Assembly (NCBI RefSeq): GCF_040581415.1
Contig: NZ_CP114014.1
Span: 1,488,001-1,552,000 of the forward strand
Direction: 5' to 3'
DNA: 64,000 bases
Origin: Paraconexibacter sp040581415
Lineage (GTDB): Bacteria > Actinomycetota > Thermoleophilia > Solirubrobacterales > Solirubrobacteraceae
Shown here piece after piece: positions 24,304-33,541 of the stretch. Each line of letters begins with the position of its first letter. Position 1 is the first letter of the stretch. The position numbers were made by a program, and so were the translations under genes. The notes below the pieces were generated by a model. That model was given only the letters and a program-made list of their open reading frames with translations, did no database searches and was not told the origin of the DNA.

Positions 24304-26667
24304 ATGCACTCGATGCACTCGATGCGCATCGCGCTCGTCTCCCCCTATTCGTGGACGTATCCGGGGGGTGTCACGCGGCATATCGAGTCCCTCGCCGCCG
24401 AGCTCATCGGGCGCGGGCACGATGTCCGCGTGTTGGCCCCGTACGACCCATGCGACCGACTCTCGGCGCGGCTTCACCGCGGGCACATGCCCGAGGACCG
24501 TCCGATGCCGGACTACCTGGTCCCGCTCGGCCGGACGGTCGGCTTCCCCGCGAACGGCGCGGTGTCCAACCTGGCGGCGTCGCCGTCGGCGATCGCCCGC
24601 GCCCGCCGCGAGCTCGACACCGGCGGCTACGACGTCGTCCACGTCCACGAGCCGGTCGCCCCGCTGGTCGGCTGGGACACGCTCTGCTCGACCGACCTGC
24701 CGCTGGTCGGGACGTTCCACTGCTACTCGGACAACGTGGTCTCCAACGGCTTCGCATCGCTGATCGGCGCCCGTCGCCGGCTGAACCAGCTGAAGGTCCG
24801 CATCGCCGTGTCGGACGCCGCCGCCTGGACCGGCAAGCGCTTCTACGGCGGTCGCTACCGCGTGATCCCCAACGGCGTGCAGCTGCCCGCCGACCGCCCG
24901 CGGCCGCAGCTCGCCCGCAACGAGGGCGAGCCCATGCGGATCGCGTTCGTCGGCCAGTCGGTCGAGCGCAAGGGCCTGCCCATCCTGCTGCGCGCCTTCG
25001 AGGCGCTGCGCGAGCACGTCCCGGCCGAGCTGACCCTGGTCGGGGTCGACGGCGACGACGTCGCCCAGGTCCTGGAGGACTCGCGCGGCGTGACGGCACT
25101 CGGCAAGGTCGACGACGCGACGAAGGACCGCGTGCTGCGCGAGGCGGACGTGCTTGCCGCCCCGTCGCTCGGCGGCGAGAGCTTCGGCATGGTGCTGACG
25201 GAGGCGTTCGCCCAGGGCACGCCGGTCGTCGCCTCCGACATCCCCGGCTACCGCGACGTGGTCCGCGAGGGCGTCGACGGCGTCCTCGTCGCCCGCGGCG
25301 ACGCGACCGCGCTGGCGGAGGCGCTGCGCGACCTCGGCCTCGATCCCGAGCGCCGCCGCGCGATGGCCCTTGCGGCCACCGAGCGGGCCGAGCGCTTCGC
25401 CTGGCCCCAGGTCGCCGACGAGGTCCTCACGGCCTACCGCGACGCGATCGCCGTCCCGGTGCCGGCGACGCGCCGCGCCCGCCTGGCCGTCCGCAGCGGC
25501 TTCGCCGTCGCCGACGGGCTGCCGCGGGTCCCGGCGACGCGCCTGGCCTCCCTCGAGGTCGACGCCGCGAATCGCTCGCGCGCCGGCCGCGCCGCGCTGC
25601 GCCGCATCGCGATGGTGCTGGCGCTGGTCGCCGGCATCGCCGCCTCGTTCTTCGCCCTGCGCCGGATCGGGATCGACCGCATCGGCGACTCGCTTGTGTC
25701 GTCCAGCCCCCCGTGGGTCCTGGCCGCGCTCGGGCTCATGTGCCTGTCGATGATCGTCCGGGCCGTCGCCTGGCACGCGATCCTGAAGGCCGCGCTGCCG
25801 CAGGCCTCGGTCCGCCGCAGCGACGCGCTGCAGGGAACGATGATCGGCGTCCTGATGTCCGCGACGCTGCCCGCCCGTCTCGGCGAGCCGGCGCGCGCGA
25901 TGATCGTCGCCCGCCGGGTCGGCCGCCCGAAGGAGACGCTCCCGGTCGTCGTCGGCACGCTCGTCTCCCAGACGCTCCTGAACATCGTCGCGCTGCTGAT
26001 CCTCGGCATCACAATGTTCTCGACCGTGCACTACTTCGACGGGCAGCACGCCGCGCTGGTCGTCTTCGCCGTCGCCCCGATCGCCGTCCTGCTCGCCGTC
26101 CTCGTGGCCCCCGCGCTCCTGCGCAGCGGGCTGCCCAAGCGCTCGGAGCGCGTCGCGCGCGTCCTCAAGCAGGCCCGCGCCGCCTCCACGCAGGTGCGTG
26201 CCGGCCTCGCCGTCTTCAAGAGCCCGCGGCTCGGGGCGACCGCCACCGTCGCGCAGCTCGGCGCCTGGGGCATCCAGTGGGTGTCCTGCTACACGCTGCT
26301 CGTCGCCTTCGGGCTGGACCAGCAGGCGGGTATCGGCGCCGCCGCCGCCGTCCTGTTCGCGGTCAACGTGACCGCGGTCCTGCCCGCCACGCCGTCCAAC
26401 GTCGGCGTCTTCCAGGCCGCGTGCGTCGCGGTGCTGACGGGCGCCTACGGCGTCTCGTACGCCGACGCGCTCGGCTACGGGATCATCCTGCAGGCCGTCG
26501 AGATCGCCACCGCCATCGTCATGGGCACGCCGGCCCTGCTGCGCGAGGGCCTGACCTGGAAGGACGTGCGGCTGCGCGCCATGCACGTCTCCCCGGTCGA
26601 GCTCGCCCCGGCCGCCGGTGCCCAGCCCCGCCGCCAGGGCGGCGAGGCGTACGAACTGGACATGTGA
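24304..26667 (+). CDS. GT4 glycosyltransferase fused to a lysylphosphatidylglycerol-synthase-type membrane domain
   Basis: A 787-residue fusion. Residues 7-390 are a GT-B glycosyltransferase of family 4: SWTYPGGVTRHIESLA at the N-terminus, PNGVQLP in the middle, and GGESFGMVLTEAFAQGTPVV with the nucleotide-sugar Glu near residue 300. This is closest in style to PimA-like phosphatidylinositol mannosyltransferases. Residues 435-750 carry about seven membrane helices of the LPG_synthase_TM (UPF0104) type, with the LPARLGEPARA motif. The product may build and flip a glycolipid. Three in-frame ATGs (24304, 24313, 24322) arise from a 9-base repeat; the last fits the family start best. Confidence 0.88.
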   Translation: MHSMHSMRIALVSPYSWTYPGGVTRHIESLAAELIGRGHDVRVLAPYDPCDRLSARLHRGHMPEDRPMPDYLVPLGRTVGFPANGAVSNLAASPSAIARARRELDTGGYDVVHVHEPVAPLVGWDTLCSTDLPLVGTFHCYSDNVVSNGFASLIGARRRLNQLKVRIAVSDAAAWTGKRFYGGRYRVIPNGVQLPADRPRPQLARNEGEPMRIAFVGQSVERKGLPILLRAFEALREHVPAELTLVGVDGDDVAQVLEDSRGVTALGKVDDATKDRVLREADVLAAPSLGGESFGMVLTEAFAQGTPVVASDIPGYRDVVREGVDGVLVARGDATALAEALRDLGLDPERRRAMALAATERAERFAWPQVADEVLTAYRDAIAVPVPATRRARLAVRSGFAVADGLPRVPATRLASLEVDAANRSRAGRAALRRIAMVLALVAGIAASFFALRRIGIDRIGDSLVSSSPPWVLAALGLMCLSMIVRAVAWHAILKAALPQASVRRSDALQGTMIGVLMSATLPARLGEPARAMIVARRVGRPKETLPVVVGTLVSQTLLNIVALLILGITMFSTVHYFDGQHAALVVFAVAPIAVLLAVLVAPALLRSGLPKRSERVARVLKQARAASTQVRAGLAVFKSPRLGATATVAQLGAWGIQWVSCYTLLVAFGLDQQAGIGAAAAVLFAVNVTAVLPATPSNVGVFQAACVAVLTGAYGVSYADALGYGIILQAVEIATAIVMGTPALLREGLTWKDVRLRAMHVSPVELAPAAGAQPRRQGGEAYELDM

Positions 26668-26972
26668 CCGGTGCACGACGCAGCGGCGGACGTGCTGCTG
26701 CGCTTGCGCTGCTGCCGTCGGCTGCGCTCGTCCTGACGCTGACCGGCTGCGGGAAGACGGTGCGCGCCTCGGATGTCGAGGGCAAGGTCGTCAAGAACCT
26801 GCAGGGTCAGATGCCGTCGCGGACCATCACGGTCGACTGTCCTGACGGCAAGAAGGCGGAGAAGGGCACGACCTTCACCTGCACCGCGCAGATCGACGGC
26901 AAGGCGTCGGACGTCGACGTGCGCCTCGTGAGCGAGCGCAGCTTCTCCTTCCGGATCCACTCCCGCAAGTAG
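26664..26972 (+). CDS. DUF4333-type lipoprotein
   Basis: A 102-residue protein starting at GTG 26664, overlapping the previous stop. The signal ends in the lipobox VLTLTGCGK. The mature part contains VDCPDGKKAEKGTTFTCTAQ, with two Cys expected to form a disulfide, as in DUF4333 domains of actinobacterial lipoproteins. Function unknown; cotranscription with the glycosyltransferase fusion suggests an envelope role. Confidence 0.85.
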   Translation: MTGARRSGGRAAALALLPSAALVLTLTGCGKTVRASDVEGKVVKNLQGQMPSRTITVDCPDGKKAEKGTTFTCTAQIDGKASDVDVRLVSERSFSFRIHSRK

Positions 26973-26976
26973 TGGA

Positions 26977-26993
26977 CGGACCCACTGGGTCCG
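26977..26993 (+). terminator. Hairpin between convergent genes
   Basis: CGGACCC-ACT-GGGTCCG, a perfect 7-bp stem with a 3-base loop, lies 5 bases after the DUF4333 stop. The next gene converges from the right. No T-run follows. Confidence 0.5.
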
Positions 26994-27050
26994 CCCGCCG
27001 ATGGTGCGTCGTTGCTGCGCCCCTGGCCGGCGTCGGGCCGGGGTCCGCCG

Positions 27051-27524
27051 TCAGTCGGCGGTGAGGGTCTGGTCGCCACCGACGGGCTGGCGCACCAGGC
27101 GGCCGCCCGCGCCGACCGCGTACGTGCCCATCCGGTCCAGCGGCGGCGAGTACGCGTGGATCGAGATCGCCGGCTCGTCGCCCGTGTGACGGACGCGATG
27201 AATCTCACCGGCGTCGACCGTGAAGACCGCGCCCGTCTCGTGACGGGCCGCGATCGTCGGGGCGCCGAGTGCCATCCGCTCGTCCACGATCGCGCCTTCG
27301 GCGACGACGATCGCCGCCGCGCTCGAGTCGTGGTCGTGGAAGCCGGTGTCCTGCCCGGGCATCCAGGCGACCGCCCAGACCTCGACGGTGTCCGTACGAG
27401 CGATCAGCGAGCACTGGCGCTCGGACGCGTCGAAGACGACGTCCTGCCGCCACAGCTCGGGGTGACGGGCGAGGCCGTCGACCAGTTTGCGCAGTTCGGT
27501 GGGGGTACGGGTGATGGACATCAT
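27051..27524 (-). CDS. Cysteine dioxygenase-like cupin protein
   Basis: A 157-residue cupin resembling type I cysteine dioxygenases, which oxidise cysteine to cysteine sulfinate with Fe(II). The iron ligands are visible: HDHDSS (His at about residues 71 and 73) and GEIHRVRH near residue 115. WMPGQDTGFHDHD is the standard first cupin motif. It may act on a related thiol such as 3-mercaptopropionate. Its start overlaps the stop of the amidohydrolase gene (ATGA), so the two are coupled. Confidence 0.82.
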   Translation of the reverse strand: MMSITRTPTELRKLVDGLARHPELWRQDVVFDASERQCSLIARTDTVEVWAVAWMPGQDTGFHDHDSSAAAIVVAEGAIVDERMALGAPTIAARHETGAVFTVDAGEIHRVRHTGDEPAISIHAYSPPLDRMGTYAVGAGGRLVRQPVGGDQTLTAD

Positions 27525-28471
27525 GCGGCGCTCCAGGCGCGGCCCAGGAGGCGGGCGGCGTTGTCGGCACGGACGGCAGAGATGGCGCCTGCGTCGGCGC
27601 CGGACTCCCAGAGGGGGAGGACAGGGTGGTCGGACCCGTCGACGAGCTGGGTCGTGCCGACCAGACAGGTGAGCGCCCGGATCGCTCGCGGACCGTACGA
27701 CGAGGTGTCGTAGAAGATGTTGGGGTCGATCGCCGACTCCGCGTCCGGGCCTCCGCGGACCGCGGTGCGCTCGGCGTGCAGCGGGGCGAGGCCGGCCAGC
27801 GCCGCGAACAGCACCCGCAGCTCCGGATGGGCGGGACGCGCGTAGGCGACGAAGGCGAGCCAGGCCGCGTGCAGGTCGGCGACGTAGGTCGTCGTCGGCG
27901 CCCACCAGGCGCCATGGATCCCGGCGGTTGCGGCGTCGGGGGTCGGCCCGGCGACGGCGCCGGGGTGGACGAAGAGGGGAGCCAGGCGCTGCTCGAGCAG
28001 GCGCAGGAGCGGGCCGAGGCGCTCGGCGTCGCGCGGGCCGCGGGTCAGCGCGCCCGCCGGGATGCAGACGCCGACCGCGCCGTTGTCCAGCGCCGTGGCG
28101 GCCCGGGCGACCTGCTCGTCCGCGGTGGCCTGCAGCGGGACGGCGGCCCAGGCCTCCAGGCCGTGCGGCAGGGTCGCGCCGGCGTCGGCCCACGCGTCGA
28201 GGATCGGGGACGCGTCGGCGGCGGGCAGCGTCTCGACGCCGACCGCGGAGGACAGCGCCACGAGCGCGCTGTCGACCCCCGCCGCGCGCATGCGCTCGAT
28301 CCGGAACCCCGGGTCGTGGATGGCGGCGTCGATCGTGAACGGCTCCTCGCCGGCGAGCGTCACCGTGAACGCCCCGTCCCGCCAGCGCGCGTAGGGCGCG
28401 ACGCGCCGGCTCTCGAGGACGCGCAGGACGGCCTCGGGATACAGGTGCTGGTGGGCGTCGACGACGGTCAT
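27521..28471 (-). CDS. Amidohydrolase family protein
   Basis: A 316-residue TIM-barrel hydrolase of the amidohydrolase_2 type. The metal motif DAHQHLYPE (residues 5-13, HxH) opens the barrel; LFVHPGAV supplies a central His and LVDGSDHPVLPL (near residue 285) the final Asp. Relatives act on lactones, decarboxylate or hydrolyse ring compounds. ATG 28471 is preceded by TACATT at six bases, so the mRNA may be leaderless. It is first in a two-gene unit with the dioxygenase. Confidence 0.85.
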   Translation of the reverse strand: MTVVDAHQHLYPEAVLRVLESRRVAPYARWRDGAFTVTLAGEEPFTIDAAIHDPGFRIERMRAAGVDSALVALSSAVGVETLPAADASPILDAWADAGATLPHGLEAWAAVPLQATADEQVARAATALDNGAVGVCIPAGALTRGPRDAERLGPLLRLLEQRLAPLFVHPGAVAGPTPDAATAGIHGAWWAPTTTYVADLHAAWLAFVAYARPAHPELRVLFAALAGLAPLHAERTAVRGGPDAESAIDPNIFYDTSSYGPRAIRALTCLVGTTQLVDGSDHPVLPLWESGADAGAISAVRADNAARLLGRAWSAA

Positions 28472-28514
28472 GCACCTAATGTACACAACTCCGATGGGGA
28501 TTAGGGTTTTTGTG

Positions 28515-28536
28515 GACGGACGGACGTCCGTTCGTC
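28515..28536. promoter_or_regulatory. Operator-like palindrome upstream of the amidohydrolase
   Basis: An 11+11 inverted repeat centred on ACGT, with 10 of 11 pairs matching (GACGGACGGAC / GTCCGTTCGTC), 44 bases upstream of the amidohydrolase start. The 184-base gap between this gene and the pfk stop otherwise shows no gene. Confidence 0.45.
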
Positions 28537-28655
28537 TGGGTCGGCGGTCGGGGGCGTTCTCGGGTCTCCCGGCCGTGTCGCTGTCAGCTTCTGCCCATCC
28601 GGTGGTGCAGAACCTGTCAGCCGACGCGGCTCTCGGCAGCGGCAGCCGCCGTAGG

Positions 28656-29663
<1,008 letters not shown>

Positions 29664-29715
29664 GGGCCTCCACCTAACCGATCGGCACCGCCGTGCGCAA
29701 CGGCCGCACGTCCAA

Positions 29716-29762
29716 ACCCCCCGGCTCGGGGTCCGCGGAGGATCCGGGGGGTCTGACCCCCC
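29716..29762 (-). terminator. G/C-run hairpins after metH
   Basis: ACCCCCCGG pairs with CCGGGGGGT across a 19-base loop, and the same G-run can pair with GACCCCCC to its right (GGGGGGT-CTG-ACCCCCC). The two alternatives are mutually exclusive. They lie 27-73 bases beyond the methionine synthase stop. Confidence 0.5.
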
Positions 29763-29788
29763 GACCCTTCCGCGGGCCCGGGCGGTGG

Positions 29789-32700
29789 CTACTTCGCGGC
29801 CGGTGCGGCTTCCTCGCCGCGGGCCAGCGTCTCGTCCTCGATCGCGCCCTCGATCGCGTCGCCGGCGATGAGGTCCGCCTGGACCAGCGTCGGGTCGCGC
29901 CTGGTGCCGCGGATGATCTCGTCCGGCGAGCCGTCGGGCAGCAGCCGGCCGTTGCGCATGCCGTAGTAGATCGACTGCGGGTGGTGCACGATCATCGCGA
30001 GCGTCGACTGCTCGGGCGTGGGGGAGTAGCCGTCGCTCAGCTCCATGCCGATCTGCTTCAGGTCCAGGAGCCCGTCGACCTTCACGTGCTCGGACTGCTC
30101 GGGGACGGCCGGGTATCCCCACGACAGGCGGCGACCCTGCGTCTCCGGGATCCCGTACCAGCCGCGGACCTTCCAGTGCAGCCACTCGGACAGGCCCTCA
30201 GCGGTCTGCACGCCGAGTCCGTGGACGAAGAGCTGCTCGGCGTACTCGCCGTCCGCCTCGAGCTTCGCCATCAGGTCCGTCACGTCGGAGCCGACCGTCA
30301 GCGCCTGGATGGCGACGACGTCGAGTTCCTCCGGCGGGCCACCGTCGGTGGCCGCGGGCCGGAAGAAGTCGGCCGACGCCATGCGGTCGCCCTTCTGCTG
30401 ACGCGGCGTGTTCAGCCGGGTCAGCTCGGTCTTGCGGTCGGTCGGGTCGAGGACGACGACGTCGTTCCCGTCCGCGTAGCAGGGGAAGAAGCCGATCAGC
30501 GCGCGCGGGTGCAGGTAGTCCTGGTCCCGCCACATGCGCTCGAGCTTCGGGATGAAGCCCTCCTCCTCGCCGTCGCCGTCCACCAGGGCGCGCCAGGCGT
30601 CGCCCTTCACGCCGCGGCCGCCCCAGTGCAGCTTGAATAGGACGTGCGTGTCGAGGTGCGTGTAGAGCTCGTCCATGTCGACCTCGATCTCGCGAACGCC
30701 CCAGAACGGGGGCTCGGGGACGGGGGCATCGGTGCGCGCGGCCGAGCGGACGGACGCATCCGTCACCGGCGGCAGGTCCTCGACGACGACCTTCTTGTGG
30801 CGCTGGACGTCGGCCGCCTCCAGCATCTCGCGGACCATGGTCTCGCGCTTGTCGGGCTCGACGAGCGTGTCCATCACGGCCAGCCCCTCGAACGCGTCCT
30901 TGCAGTAGTAGGCACCGGGCTCGTAGACGGTGTCGTCCTCCTTGCCGTTGACGTACACGGCGCGGTAGGTGAACGCGCGGTTGATCGCGGCGCCGCCGAG
31001 CAGCACGGGGATCGCATCGCCCTGGCGGTGCAGCTCCTGCAGGGCGAGCGGCATCTGCTTCGACGTCGACACGAGCAGCGCCGAGAGGCCGATCGCGTCG
31101 GCCTTGTGCTCGCGCGCGGCCTCGACGATCGTCTGGACCGGGACCTGCTTGCCGAGGTCGACGACCGTGTAGCCGTTGTTCGTGAGGATCGTGTTGACGA
31201 GCGACTTGCCGATGTCGTGCACGTCGCCGAAGACGGTCGCCAGGACGACGGTGCCCTTCGTGTAGTCGGCGGTCCGCTCGAGGTAGTTCTCCAGGCGCGC
31301 GACGGCCTTCTTCATGACCTCCGCGGACTGCAGGACGAACGGCAGGATCAGCTCGCCGGCGCCGAACTTGTCGCCGACCTCCTTCATCGCGGGCAGCAGG
31401 ACGTCGTTGAGGACGGGGACCGCGCCGAGCTTCTCGACGGCTGCGTCGATCTGCGCCTCCACGCCGTCCTTCTTGCGGCGCAGGATGTGAAAGTGCAGCG
31501 CCTCCTCCGGCGTCATGTGCTCGGTCGGGTTCGCGGGGCCCTCGGCCTCGGCCGACTCGCCCTTCGACTCGAAGTGCTGGATGAAGCGCTCGAGGGCGTC
31601 CTCACGGCGGTTGTAGACGAGGTCGTCCGCCAGCTCGCGCTCCTCGGTCGAGATCTCCGAGTACGGCGTGATGTGATTCGGGTTGACCATCGCGAGGTCC
31701 AGGCCGGCCTCGACGCAGTGGTAGAGGAAGACCGAGTTCAGGACCGACCGCGCGGGCAGTCCGACGCCGAACGACACGTTCGACACGCCCAGGGACGTCT
31801 TCACGCCCGGGATCTCCGCCTTGACGCGGCGGATGCCCTCGATCGTCTCGACAGCGGACGGCTTCCACTCGTCGTCGCCCGTCGTCAGCGTGAAGGTCAG
31901 GACGTCGAAGATCAGCAGCTCGCGGTCGAGGCCGTGCTCGTCGCAGCACAGCTCGACGAGCCGCTTGGCGATCTCCACCTTGCGGTCGGCCGTCTTGGCC
32001 ATGCCGACCTCGTCGATCGTCAGCGCGATCAGCGCGGCGCCGTGCTCGACGACCATCGGCAGGACGGTGTCCAGCTTGTCCCGGCCGGCCTCCAGGTTGA
32101 TCGAGTTGACGATCGCGCGGCCCGGGATCTGGTCCAGGGCCATCGCGATGACCTCGGGCTCGGTCGAGTCGATCTGGATCGGCGTGGGCTGCGTGAGCGA
32201 GACGCGCTTGGCGACCTCGCGCATCTGCTCGTCCTCGTCGGTGCGCTCGGTCAGCGCGACGCACAGGTCCAGGACGTGGGCGCCGCCCTCGACCTGGTCC
32301 TCGGCGATCTGCTGGATGCCGTCGTAGTCACCGGCGAGCAGCATCTCCTTCGCCTTGCGCGAGCCCTGGGAGTTGACGCGCTCGCCGACGATCGTCGGGG
32401 CGGGCTCCTGGACCAGGGGGGACGCCGTGATCATCGAGGAGACGAGCGGCGGGCCGGCCTTCGGGCGGGTGAAGTCCGTCCGGGCGGGGACGCAGGCGTC
32501 GGCGATCGCGCGGATGTGGTCCGGCGTCGTGCCGCAGCAACCGCCGACGATCGACACGCCGTAGCGCTCGACGAAGTCCTTCAGCGACGCGGCGAGCGGC
32601 GCGGGCTCCTCGGGGAAGATCGTCTCGCCGTCGGGACCCTGCTGGGGGATGCCGGCGTTCGGGATGCAGTGGACCGGGACCGGGCAGTTCTCGCCCAGGT

Positions 32701-33406
32701 AGCGGATCGCGTCGCGCATGTCCTCGGGGCCGGTCGAGCAGTTCAGCCCGATGACGTCGACCTTGAGCGCGGTCAGGGTGGTGAGGACGGACGCGATGTC
32801 GGTGCCCAGCAGCATCTTGCCGCCGTTCGGCAGCAGCGAGACGGAGATCTGCAGCGGGAGCTTGCGACCGGTCGTCTTCATCGCCTCGCGGGCGCCGAAG
32901 ATCGCGGCCTTGACCTCCAGGATGTCCTGCGCGGTCTCGATGATGATGAGGTCGACGCCGCCCTTGATCAGGCCCTCGGACTGCTCGGCGAAGACCTTCA
33001 CGAGGTCGCGGAAGCGGATCATGCCGAGCGTCGGGTCGTCGGAGGCGGGCAGGAAGCCGGTCGGCCCGATGGAGCCCGCGACGAAGCGGTCCTCGCCGAC
33101 CGCCTTGCGCGCGATCTCCGCCGCCTTGATGTTGATCTCCATCGTGTGCTCGGCGAGTCCCCACTCCTCGAGCTTCAGGCGGCTGGCCTGGAAGGTGTCG
33201 GTCTCGACGACGTCGGCGCCCGCGTCGACCATCGTGCGGTGCAGCTTCTCGATGATGTCGGGGCGGTTCAGGACGAGCGCCTCGTGCGCACGCCCCGGCA
33301 GCTTGTAGTCGTCCTCGAGGGACAGGTCCCACATCTCGAGGGTCGCGCCCATGCCGCCGTCGAAGACGATGACGCGTTCACGGGTGGCCTTGAGGTAGTC
33401 ACGCAT
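29789..33406 (-). CDS. metH: Cobalamin-dependent methionine synthase
   Basis: A 1205-residue complete MetH that methylates homocysteine from 5-methyltetrahydrofolate. Domains in order: homocysteine-binding barrel with zinc Cys residues in GLNCSTGPEDM (near 220) and GGCCGTTPDH (near 289); pterin-binding barrel beginning VGERVNSQGSRK; the B12 cap and B12-binding domain with DVHDIGKSLV (base-off His near 730); and the C-terminal reactivation domain (about 860-1205) ending in the GRRLSWGYPA region. The ATG at 33406 is used; in-frame sequence upstream is not MetH-like. No B12-riboswitch-length leader exists, since the next gene is only 135 bases away. Confidence 0.96.
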   Translation of the reverse strand: MRDYLKATRERVIVFDGGMGATLEMWDLSLEDDYKLPGRAHEALVLNRPDIIEKLHRTMVDAGADVVETDTFQASRLKLEEWGLAEHTMEINIKAAEIARKAVGEDRFVAGSIGPTGFLPASDDPTLGMIRFRDLVKVFAEQSEGLIKGGVDLIIIETAQDILEVKAAIFGAREAMKTTGRKLPLQISVSLLPNGGKMLLGTDIASVLTTLTALKVDVIGLNCSTGPEDMRDAIRYLGENCPVPVHCIPNAGIPQQGPDGETIFPEEPAPLAASLKDFVERYGVSIVGGCCGTTPDHIRAIADACVPARTDFTRPKAGPPLVSSMITASPLVQEPAPTIVGERVNSQGSRKAKEMLLAGDYDGIQQIAEDQVEGGAHVLDLCVALTERTDEDEQMREVAKRVSLTQPTPIQIDSTEPEVIAMALDQIPGRAIVNSINLEAGRDKLDTVLPMVVEHGAALIALTIDEVGMAKTADRKVEIAKRLVELCCDEHGLDRELLIFDVLTFTLTTGDDEWKPSAVETIEGIRRVKAEIPGVKTSLGVSNVSFGVGLPARSVLNSVFLYHCVEAGLDLAMVNPNHITPYSEISTEERELADDLVYNRREDALERFIQHFESKGESAEAEGPANPTEHMTPEEALHFHILRRKKDGVEAQIDAAVEKLGAVPVLNDVLLPAMKEVGDKFGAGELILPFVLQSAEVMKKAVARLENYLERTADYTKGTVVLATVFGDVHDIGKSLVNTILTNNGYTVVDLGKQVPVQTIVEAAREHKADAIGLSALLVSTSKQMPLALQELHRQGDAIPVLLGGAAINRAFTYRAVYVNGKEDDTVYEPGAYYCKDAFEGLAVMDTLVEPDKRETMVREMLEAADVQRHKKVVVEDLPPVTDASVRSAARTDAPVPEPPFWGVREIEVDMDELYTHLDTHVLFKLHWGGRGVKGDAWRALVDGDGEEEGFIPKLERMWRDQDYLHPRALIGFFPCYADGNDVVVLDPTDRKTELTRLNTPRQQKGDRMASADFFRPAATDGGPPEELDVVAIQALTVGSDVTDLMAKLEADGEYAEQLFVHGLGVQTAEGLSEWLHWKVRGWYGIPETQGRRLSWGYPAVPEQSEHVKVDGLLDLKQIGMELSDGYSPTPEQSTLAMIVHHPQSIYYGMRNGRLLPDGSPDEIIRGTRRDPTLVQADLIAGDAIEGAIEDETLARGEEAAPAAK

Positions 33407-33423
33407 TGCCCGCGAGTCTATCG

Positions 33424-33451
33424 CAACCTTGACACGGTCATGGCAAGGTTG
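33424..33451. promoter_or_regulatory. Inverted repeat CAACCTTG/CAAGGTTG before metH
   Basis: Perfect 8-bp arms separated by 12 bases, 18 bases upstream of the metH start. The right arm with the following GATAGACT, read leftward, may overlap the metH promoter, so this could be an operator. Confidence 0.4.
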
Positions 33452-33498
33452 GTGGACGGCGGTCGCCGGTCCGCGGGCGCCAGGGTCGTGAACTTCGG

Positions 33499-33513
33499 GT
33501 GAAACGCTTTCAC
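33499..33513. promoter_or_regulatory. LacI-like palindrome GTGAAACGCTTTCAC
   Basis: A 6-3-6 palindrome resembling LacI/GalR-family operators, 29 bases before the PhoD-type gene. No LacI-family gene lies in the window. Confidence 0.4.
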
Positions 33514-33541
33514 TCCGGCGGCCGGACCGGTAGAAGAGCGC

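Noticed and set aside
30644..33502. A 952-codon frame antisense to metH
   Set aside because: Composition is Asp/Arg/Val/Leu-rich low complexity, and the opposite strand is a complete, conserved methionine synthase.
33406..33541. Cobalamin riboswitch before metH
   Set aside because: The gap is only 135 bases and holds two small inverted repeats instead; no B12-box sequence was recognised.
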